From Clostridia bacterium (GTDB lineage: Bacteria > Bacillota > Clostridia > Saccharofermentanales > UBA5734): a stretch of 12,806 bases of DNA. The notes beneath the pieces were generated by a model that ran no database searches, was not told the origin of the DNA, and saw only the letters and a program-made list of their open reading frames with translations. How positions within the stretch are numbered: the stretch's first letter is position 1; every line of letters begins with the position of its first letter. Made by a program: the position numbers and the translations under genes. Of this stretch, positions 7,697 through 12,806 are shown piece after piece. The stretch is from assembly GCA_017997315.1 (NCBI GenBank), contig JAGOFF010000048.1:1-12806 (forward strand). The letters run 5' to 3'.

Positions 7697-7714
7697 AGGC
7701 GAAACGTTTCGCCT
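7697..7714. promoter_or_regulatory. LacI-type operator, 18-bp perfect palindrome
   Basis: AGGCGAAACGTTTCGCCT is a perfect 18-bp inverted repeat centred on CpG, with the AAACGTTT core typical of LacI-family operators (compare PurR and cre sites). It lies 6 nt downstream of a candidate -10 and 34 nt before the GH51 start, ideal for blocking transcription. The LacI gene is second in the same unit, implying autoregulation. Confidence 0.82.
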
Positions 7715-7720
7715 CTTGTC

Positions 7721-7750
7721 ACGATACAACACCGTCCCCCATCGGCGCAA
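7721..7750 (-). promoter_or_regulatory. Candidate promoter of the GH51-LacI unit
   Basis: On the minus strand TTGCGC (7750-7745) and TATCGT (7726-7721) are separated by 18 nt. Each is only a partial match to the sigma-A consensus. The predicted start of transcription falls inside the palindrome at 7697-7714, which supports the assignment more than the hexamers do. Confidence 0.4.
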
Positions 7751-7788
7751 GCCTTGGCGGGAACGGATCCGGCGGCAGGCCGGGGCGG

Positions 7789-8460
7789 CTACAGCACGAC
7801 GAGGTTGTCGTGCCCCGGCACCACGATATCAAAGCTCTCCCGGATGTCCGCGAGGGTCCGGGCCGCAACCTCGCACGCCGCGGGGTCCGGCTGGTATTCC
7901 GTGGTGCCGTTCCAGAGGTGGTTCTTGGTCATGACCGCGTCCCCCGCGACGAGGATCCGCCGGCCGCGGCAGCGGAACGCGGCCCCGTGCAGCGTGTCGG
8001 TGTGCCCGGGCAGCGGTACGGCGTGGATTCCGGGCAGGAACTCGCCCGACACCCCGCGGATCCGGGTGCCTTCGACGGTCTTCGCCTCAGCCCGCAGGAT
8101 CCCGGCCACGGGTTCCGCCGCAAGCCAGACCGCGTCCGGGAAATACTTGAGCGCGTCGTAATGGTCCAGATGGTGGTGGGTGCAGTAGCAGTGCGTGACC
8201 TGAGCGGGTTTCAGCCCGGTCCCGCGGTTCAGGTCAAAGTAAAACTCCGGCGGCGTCCAACGCATCGTCGGGTCGATCAGCAGAACGAACGGCCGGCCCG
8301 CGGCGTCCGTGCCGCGCACCACGGTCGAGGTGCAGGTCGACGGATCGCCCCGCGGTGGCATGTCCGGATTCTCCCCGAAGTACCGGTTCCACCGGATGTG
8401 CCCGATGACGATGACATCCCAGTCCTGAATGTCGGTGGTGAAGCGCGGACAGATGTCCAT
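7789..8460 (-). CDS. Metallo-beta-lactamase-fold hydrolase
   Basis: A 223-residue cytoplasmic protein with a complete set of metal ligands for the two-metal site of this superfamily. The HxHxDH motif is at 95-100 (THHHLDHYD), His153 is in PGHTDTLHG, Asp174 in VAGDAV and His217 in VPGHDN. This pattern is shared by lactonases, glyoxalase II-like enzymes and other hydrolases, so the motif alone does not fix the substrate. The start is supported by AGGAGGG, 4 nt before the ATG. It lies 39 nt after the dehydrogenase gene and very likely shares its transcript. Next to a sugar-type dehydrogenase and an arabinofuranosidase, a sugar lactonase role is attractive, but this is inference. Generic hydrolysis of another ester or thioester remains possible. 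Confidence 0.9.
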   Translation of the reverse strand: MDICPRFTTDIQDWDVIVIGHIRWNRYFGENPDMPPRGDPSTCTSTVVRGTDAAGRPFVLLIDPTMRWTPPEFYFDLNRGTGLKPAQVTHCYCTHHHLDHYDALKYFPDAVWLAAEPVAGILRAEAKTVEGTRIRGVSGEFLPGIHAVPLPGHTDTLHGAAFRCRGRRILVAGDAVMTKNHLWNGTTEYQPDPAACEVAARTLADIRESFDIVVPGHDNLVVL

Positions 8461-8499
8461 AATCCCTCCTTGTGGAATATACGGCGGATGCGTCCGGAT

Positions 8500-9336
8500 C
8501 TACCAGTCGATTCCGCGCTCCGCCAGTTCGTCGCGGATCCCGCGCTCGAGCGGATCGATGATCGCGTCCTGGAGCTGCGCGGTGAATCCCCCGTCCACCG
8601 CGAGCGCGTGCCCGGTGATGAACGACGACTCGTCGGACGCCAGGAACAGCGCGGCGTTTGCGATCTCACGGAGCGTCCCGGGCCGGCCCAGCGGATAGAC
8701 CGCCTTCTGCCGGCGGTACTCCTCCGGATTCCGCTCCAGAAAGCCCTGCTTCCACTCGGTCACGATCCGTCCCGGGCACAGCGCGTTGACCCGGATGTTG
8801 TATTTGCCGTAGTCCACCGCGATCTGCCGCGTCATGTTGATGACCGCGGCCTTGAAAGTCGAGTACGCCAGCCCCGCCCGCCCGGCGAGGACCCCGTGGA
8901 TCGAAGACAGGTTGATGATCGAGCCGCCGCCCGCCCGGATCATCTCGGGAATGGCATGCCGGCAGGTATGATAGATCGCCTTGACCGTGGAAAGGTACAC
9001 CTGCTCCCAGTCGGACTCGTCCTGGTCCAACAGCATCGCGCTGTGTCCCGCGACCGCGTTGTTCATGAGGATGTCAACCCGGCCGAACGTCCGGATCGTC
9101 TCGGTCATCAGGCGGTCGATCTCGTCCTTTTTCGTGATGTCCGCCCGGATGTACAACGCGGTCCCACCCCGTGCCCGGATGTCCTCCGCGACCTGCGGCC
9201 CCATCTCGGGATACGTCCCCTCGTCATTGACGACGACGGACGCCCCGTGCTCCGCGAAAATCCCTGCGCTCGCCTTGCCGATTCCCGTCGAAGAACCGGT
9301 GACCACCGCGACCTTGCCTTTCAGTCTCTGTTCCAT
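8500..9336 (-). CDS. Short-chain dehydrogenase/reductase (SDR), probably NAD-dependent
   Basis: A 278-residue classical SDR. It has the cofactor glycine motif TGSSTGIG (13-20), NNA (92-94), and catalytic Ser145, Tyr158 and Lys162 (YxxxK). Asp38 at the end of the second strand (VVVND) predicts NAD(H) preference by family rule. The fourth member of the usual Asn-Ser-Tyr-Lys tetrad appears to be Thr117, since TVKAIYHTCRHAIPEM aligns with the common NLxGxF segment. After the usual C-terminal VDGGF there is an extra tail of about 24 residues (TAQLQDAIIDPLE...). The start is supported by AGGGTGA about 7 nt upstream. It is the first gene of a pair with the metallo-hydrolase. A sugar or sugar-alcohol substrate is inferred from context; the substrate cannot be read from sequence. 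Confidence 0.93.
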   Translation of the reverse strand: MEQRLKGKVAVVTGSSTGIGKASAGIFAEHGASVVVNDEGTYPEMGPQVAEDIRARGGTALYIRADITKKDEIDRLMTETIRTFGRVDILMNNAVAGHSAMLLDQDESDWEQVYLSTVKAIYHTCRHAIPEMIRAGGGSIINLSSIHGVLAGRAGLAYSTFKAAVINMTRQIAVDYGKYNIRVNALCPGRIVTEWKQGFLERNPEEYRRQKAVYPLGRPGTLREIANAALFLASDESSFITGHALAVDGGFTAQLQDAIIDPLERGIRDELAERGIDW

Positions 9337-9411
9337 GATCGTTCACCCTGCTTTCTGTAAAAAGATCCAGCCCGGCCCTCATCGGGAGCCAGGCGGAGAA
9401 AGTCCGGTTTC

Positions 9412-9440
9412 ATGATGGAAGAACCGGAGCGTGAAGTCAA
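9412..9440 (-). promoter_or_regulatory. Candidate promoter of the SDR/metallo-hydrolase unit
   Basis: On the minus strand TTGACT (9440-9435, 5 of 6 to consensus) is followed after 17 nt by CATCAT (9417-9412, 4 of 6). Transcription would begin about 70 nt before the SDR start, in the 128-nt gap after the GGDEF/HD-GYP gene. Confidence 0.45.
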
Positions 9441-9458
9441 TCGGATACAGACGCTCCG
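9425..9458. other. Inverted repeat CGGAGCGT/ACGCTCCG with 18-nt loop
   Basis: Two 8-bp arms (9425-9432 and 9451-9458) pair perfectly, just after the stop of the GGDEF/HD-GYP gene. No U-tract follows on the minus strand, so it is a poor intrinsic terminator. The TTGACT hexamer lies in its loop, so folding or protein binding could also affect the candidate promoter. Confidence 0.35.
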
Positions 9459-9464
9459 CGTGCA

Positions 9465-11495
9465 TTATCCGGCCGGCGTCCCGTCCTCCAGTCCGCCGTC
9501 CCGGGCGATCTCCAGGAACACCCGGACCACCTCGGGGTCGAACTGCGTGCCCGCGTTGCGCGCGATCTCGGCGACTGCCGCGTCGGGCGGCAGCGGATCC
9601 CGGTAGGGCCGCTGCTCGGTCATGGCGTCATATGCGTCCGCCACCGCGAGGATGCGCGAATGCAGCGGGATCTCTTCCCCCGCAAGCCCGCGCGGGTAGC
9701 CCCGGCCGTCCCAGCGCTCGTGGTGCGAGCGCACGAACTCCGCGACGACCGTCAGTGACGGGGAGGCGGAGGCGATCCGGAACCCGATCTCGGGATGCTT
9801 CTTCATCTCCGTCCATTCCTCGTCGGTCAGCTTGCCGGGCTTGTTGAGGATCTGGTCCGAGATGGCGACCTTGCCGATGTCGTGGAGCATGGAAAACATA
9901 TGCAGATGGTCCATCTCAAGCGCGGACAGCCCCATGACGCGGCCGATCCGCTCCGTGATCCGGACCAGGCGCTCCGCGTGCGCCTCGGTTTCAAAACTCT
10001 TTTCATACATGGTCGTGGTGATGGACCGGAGTACCGCGCTGTGCGGGCTCTTGTCCACCAGCACCTTTCGCTGGTACATGAAGTCCTCGGCCATGCGGGC
10101 CGCGTCGAGGTAGCTGTCGTCGGCGGACGCCATGGTCCCGTACCCGAGCGAGATGAACACGTGCAGCGCGGCGTCCGGGATGTCCCGGTTGTAGTCCCGG
10201 CAGGCCTCGGCGACCGACTGCACCAGCGCATAGGCGGTCATCCCGTCGGTGCGCGGCATCAGGATCGAGAACTCGTCCCCGCCGGTCCGTGCGAGCACGT
10301 CTCCCGGGCGCACGCACCGGCTCAGGATCTCCCCGGCCGTCCGGATCAACCGGTCGCCGCGGTCGTGCCCGAACGCGTCGTTGATCAGCTTGAGTCCGTC
10401 GATGTCGCCCATGATCACCGAGATCGGGTACTCCCCCGCGCTGCGCATCCGCTCGGCCTCGTGATCCAGCCACCGCCGGTTGTACAGTCCGGTCAGGTAA
10501 TCGTGGTAGCTCGCGTACAGCAGCTCGGACTCCGCTTTCTTCTGCTCCGTGATGTCCTGCAGGATGCAGTAGGTCTGGAGGAACGATCCGTCCGCGTCGT
10601 GTCCGATCCGGCCCTCGACCGCGAAATGGATCGGCCGGCCGGACTTGTGCAGCAGTCGGATCTCGCTGCTGACCCGGCCGGTCTCGGTAAAGCGCCGGAA
10701 CCGCCCCTGGAAGTCCTCCCGATCCTCCTCCGGGATGAAATCCCCGAACCAGCGGCCCTCGACCTCCGCGCGCGTATACCCGAGCGCGTCCAGCCACTGC
10801 TGGTTGATGTCGACGAAACACCCCTCGGCATCCAGCGACTGGTATCCCATCGGGGCCTTGTTGAACAGCATCTGAAAGCGCTCTTCACTCTCGCGGAGCT
10901 GCTCGATCGACTCCTTGCGCTCCCGCTGGTGGAACAGCAGCATCCCGAGCAGCACCGTGAACACCGGGTAGATCGCCATCACGGGGAGCGCGATGCGCCG
11001 GATGACCGCGATCCCGGTCCGGTCCGGGAGGAGAAGCATGCAGGCGAGCATGACCAGGTGCACGAGCAGGCTCATGACATAGACATTGAGCCATTTCCAC
11101 CGGATCCGTTTTGATAGCGGGAACACCCAGCGCCGCCACGCCAGCCCGATGAGCGCGGCGGTGACGGTCGTGGCGATCCCGGGCGGCAGCCCGACCCCGC
11201 CGAGGCCGATCCGGTAGACCACCGCGAACGCCACGGTGACGAGCGTCGGTACGGGGCCGAAGATCAGGGCGGTGACGCTGACCAGGATCGTGCGGGTGTC
11301 GAATACCAGCCCCTCGTACAGTTCATACGGCATCGCCATGATCGCGATGCAGATCCCGGCGGTCATCAGTCCGCTGAGGTAGGGGCGGACGGTGTTCCAG
11401 CGGGGCGGCATCCCGTAGCTCAAGTCGTAGATCACGAAAAGTCCCAGCATCAACAATGCGTTGTTGAGCAGGCCGATAATCATGTCTGCATTCAT
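9465..11495 (-). CDS. Membrane c-di-GMP signalling protein: LytS-type 5TM sensor, PAS, GGDEF, HD-GYP
   Basis: A 676-residue membrane protein that could both make and break cyclic di-GMP. Residues about 1-190 hold roughly six hydrophobic segments, and VSVTALIFGPVPTLVTVAFA with the following GLGG resembles the 5TM-5TMR_LYT sensor of LytS and YhcK. A PAS domain follows (about 203-320), ending DITEQKKAE. The GGDEF domain (about 325-480) has an intact GGDEF at 405-409, metal-binding Asp364, and an inhibitory-site RPGD (396-399) exactly five residues before GGDEF. The HD-GYP domain (about 495-670) has HDIGK (538-542) and HHERWDGRGYP (591-601). No catalytic motif is missing. GGGAG lies about 8 nt before the first ATG; a second ATG at codon 5 is possible. 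The PAS or membrane part probably senses an unknown signal. It has its own promoter, so it need not be co-regulated with the sugar genes. Confidence 0.95.
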   Translation of the reverse strand: MNADMIIGLLNNALLMLGLFVIYDLSYGMPPRWNTVRPYLSGLMTAGICIAIMAMPYELYEGLVFDTRTILVSVTALIFGPVPTLVTVAFAVVYRIGLGGVGLPPGIATTVTAALIGLAWRRWVFPLSKRIRWKWLNVYVMSLLVHLVMLACMLLLPDRTGIAVIRRIALPVMAIYPVFTVLLGMLLFHQRERKESIEQLRESEERFQMLFNKAPMGYQSLDAEGCFVDINQQWLDALGYTRAEVEGRWFGDFIPEEDREDFQGRFRRFTETGRVSSEIRLLHKSGRPIHFAVEGRIGHDADGSFLQTYCILQDITEQKKAESELLYASYHDYLTGLYNRRWLDHEAERMRSAGEYPISVIMGDIDGLKLINDAFGHDRGDRLIRTAGEILSRCVRPGDVLARTGGDEFSILMPRTDGMTAYALVQSVAEACRDYNRDIPDAALHVFISLGYGTMASADDSYLDAARMAEDFMYQRKVLVDKSPHSAVLRSITTTMYEKSFETEAHAERLVRITERIGRVMGLSALEMDHLHMFSMLHDIGKVAISDQILNKPGKLTDEEWTEMKKHPEIGFRIASASPSLTVVAEFVRSHHERWDGRGYPRGLAGEEIPLHSRILAVADAYDAMTEQRPYRDPLPPDAAVAEIARNAGTQFDPEVVRVFLEIARDGGLEDGTPAG

Positions 11496-11603
11496 AGGAG
11501 GGTCTCCCGGAAACGCCGAATCCGCGGCGGTGTCGTCTGGCCGTTGTTCCTGATTGTCCCGACGCGCCGTTGCATGAGGACACCTGAAAATGCGGTGGAC
11601 CGG

Positions 11604-11615
11604 AATACCGGTATT
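11604..11615. promoter_or_regulatory. 12-bp palindrome AATACCGGTATT over the promoter start site
   Basis: A perfect 12-bp inverted repeat overlapping the -10 end and predicted transcription start of the GGDEF/HD-GYP promoter. An adjacent ACCGG repeat on the minus strand also allows a small 5-bp hairpin. The position suits a repressor site; the binding protein is unknown. It differs from the LacI-type operator. Confidence 0.45.
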
Positions 11616-11642
11616 GTATCAGGTTAATAAAGTGTGTGTAAA
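11613..11642 (-). promoter_or_regulatory. Sigma-A-like promoter of the GGDEF/HD-GYP gene
   Basis: On the minus strand TTTACA (11642-11637) and TACAAT (11618-11613) each match the consensus at 5 of 6 positions, with an 18-nt spacer. They lie in the only AT-rich stretch between the GH31 stop and the GGDEF start. The predicted leader is about 110 nt. This is the best promoter in the window. Confidence 0.65.
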
Positions 11643-11655
11643 TTGCGGAAATACA

Positions 11656-12806
11656 TCATAACTTTCCGTCGGGCGCATACACGCAGACGACCGTGAAACG
11701 CCGTCCCGATGGGACGCATTCCGCCTCGAACGTCCGGGTCCATCCTCCGGCGCCCGCGCCACCGCCATGCGCAGTCAGCGTCCCCGCGCGGTCGTCCCAG
11801 ACGAACTCCGTCCGGATCCCTCCGCAATCGCGGTAGTCCTGCGTAGCCCCGTCGTCCTCGTACAGGGTGAACCGGGCGTCCGCACCCACGTATACCCGCA
11901 GCCCGATCCGCTCGTCCAGCGGATCGACAGGCCCGGTCCCCAGAAACGGCCGGACCTCTCCCAGCGGCAGGATCGTCCCTGCGGGGATGTATACCGGGCA
12001 ATCCTCGATCGTGACCGGACGCTCCGCCGGTTCGCCCCCCTCCAGCCGTTCCCCGGTCGCGAAGTCGTACCAGGTTCCCGCGGGCAGCCGGGTGGTCCAT
12101 GTGGACGCGCCTTTTTCCGTCACGGGGCTGACCAGCAGCGAATCGCCCAGCATGTACTGCGACTCGCATCCCTCCGCCATGGGATCCCCGGGATACCGGA
12201 ACCACAGCGGGCGCATCGGCGGCGTCCCGGTGTCGTACAGTTCCCGGGCGAGGGTGTACAGATAGGGGACCATCTGGTACCGGAGTTCGATGTACCGCCG
12301 CGCGACCGGTTCCACCCGCGGATCCGGAAGCACCTCGTCGCTCATGTTTTCCGCGATGCCGCGCGCCCACTCGTCCGGGATCTCACGCACACTGCGGGCG
12401 GTCCATCCCCATGGGTTGTGGAGGAAAGAGGGACGACCGTGTGACCGGAACATCGGGGTGAACACGCTGTACTGCAGCCAGCGCAGATAGAGCTCCCCGG
12501 AGTACTCCCCGGTCACGTGGAATCCCCCGATGTCGCTTCCCCAGTAGGGATTGAGGCTCATCGATACATTGAGCCCTACCTGGATGTGGTTCCGGAGCGT
12601 CGACCAGCGGCACAGTACGTCGCCCGACCAGATCGTCCCGCCGTACCGCGCGTCCCCGCAATAGGAATTGCGCAGCATGTAGAATCCACGCCGTCCCGGG
12701 GTCAGTCGTTCCGTGCCGTCCTGATACATCCGATGGCGTGCTCGGACCGCGGCCAGGTCGAGTTCGTCCCCGTCGTCCGGCCACCACCCGTCGTTCTGCG
12801 CCGTAC
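11656..12806 (-). CDS. GH31-family alpha-glycosidase, C-terminal part; N-terminus outside the window
   Basis: The frame enters from the right edge with no start in the window; an internal ATG at 12729 is not the true start because family sequence continues upstream of it. The 382 visible residues begin TAQNDGWWPDDGDELDL, which carries the GH31 nucleophile motif; Asp11 of this fragment in DGDE aligns with the DxxE seen as DMNE or DFGE elsewhere. The acid/base is probably Asp62 in IWSGDV. LNPYWGSDIGGF, FTPMFRSHGRP and RYIELRYQMVPYLYTLARE are strong GH31 landmarks, followed by two C-terminal beta domains. The substrate is unresolved: alpha-xylosidase, alpha-glucosidase or alpha-galactosidase activities occur in this family. 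Proximity to GH51 would suit xyloglucan or arabinoxylan side-chain removal. No clear terminator follows the stop. Confidence 0.93.
   Translation of the reverse strand, partial: TAQNDGWWPDDGDELDLAAVRARHRMYQDGTERLTPGRRGFYMLRNSYCGDARYGGTIWSGDVLCRWSTLRNHIQVGLNVSMSLNPYWGSDIGGFHVTGEYSGELYLRWLQYSVFTPMFRSHGRPSFLHNPWGWTARSVREIPDEWARGIAENMSDEVLPDPRVEPVARRYIELRYQMVPYLYTLARELYDTGTPPMRPLWFRYPGDPMAEGCESQYMLGDSLLVSPVTEKGASTWTTRLPAGTWYDFATGERLEGGEPAERPVTIEDCPVYIPAGTILPLGEVRPFLGTGPVDPLDERIGLRVYVGADARFTLYEDDGATQDYRDCGGIRTEFVWDDRAGTLTAHGGGAGAGGWTRTFEAECVPSGRRFTVVCVYAPDGKL

Noticed and set aside
7663..7722. N-terminal extension of GH51 to an upstream ATG
   Set aside because: It would place the operator palindrome inside the coding region and ignore the strong AGGAGGA site before the ATG at 7662. 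The added residues do not resemble a GH51 N-terminus.
5260..9360. Plus-strand open frame of 1366 codons
   Set aside because: It lies antisense to GH51, the metallo-hydrolase and the SDR, all with clear family motifs. Its translation is Arg/Val/Pro/Gly-rich without recognisable domains, as expected for the opposite strand of GC-rich genes.
9795..11114. Plus-strand open frame of 439 codons
   Set aside because: Antisense to the GGDEF/HD-GYP gene, whose motifs are intact; the product is His/Arg/Val-rich with no family features.
11496..11512. Small GGAG/CTCC hairpin over the ribosome site of the GGDEF/HD-GYP gene, as a translational switch
   Set aside because: Only four base pairs with a three-base loop; too weak to claim a function.

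Overview
The window is GC-rich and every gene I can support lies on the minus strand, so transcription runs from high to low coordinates. Strong AGGAGG-type ribosome binding sites, a sigma-A-like promoter, an LplA/YtcQ-type lipoprotein binding protein, a LytS-type membrane sensor with GGDEF and HD-GYP domains, and a LacI regulator suggest a GC-rich Bacillota-like bacterium (Paenibacillus-like or Clostridia-like) that lives on plant polysaccharides. That assignment is inference from gene style only.

In transcription order the layout is: (1) the C-terminal part of a GH31 alpha-glycosidase (12806-11656, start outside the window); (2) a membrane c-di-GMP enzyme with a PAS domain, GGDEF and HD-GYP (11495-9465), behind its own promoter and a palindrome; (3) a short-chain dehydrogenase (9336-8500) and a metallo-beta-lactamase-fold hydrolase (8460-7789), apparently one transcription unit; (4) a GH51 alpha-L-arabinofuranosidase (7662-5209) overlapping a LacI-family repressor gene (5212-4205) by 4 nt; (5) a sugar-binding lipoprotein (3920-2130) behind an AT-rich 284-bp leader; (6) after a strong hairpin, a large uncharacterised protein, possibly a six-hairpin glycosidase (1972 to the window edge).

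The most informative non-coding signal is an 18-bp perfect palindrome with a central CpG (7697-7714). It sits between a candidate promoter and the GH51 start. It has the form of a LacI-family operator, and the LacI gene is the second gene of the same unit. A degenerate copy sharing a 10-mer lies upstream of the binding-protein gene, so one regulator may control both arabinoside hydrolysis and uptake. The dehydrogenase and metallo-hydrolase beside GH51 could oxidise a released sugar to a lactone and then open it. This is a hypothesis.

No tRNA, rRNA, CRISPR array, transposase or phage gene was seen. The long plus-strand open frames, one of 1366 codons, are antisense shadows of the real genes.
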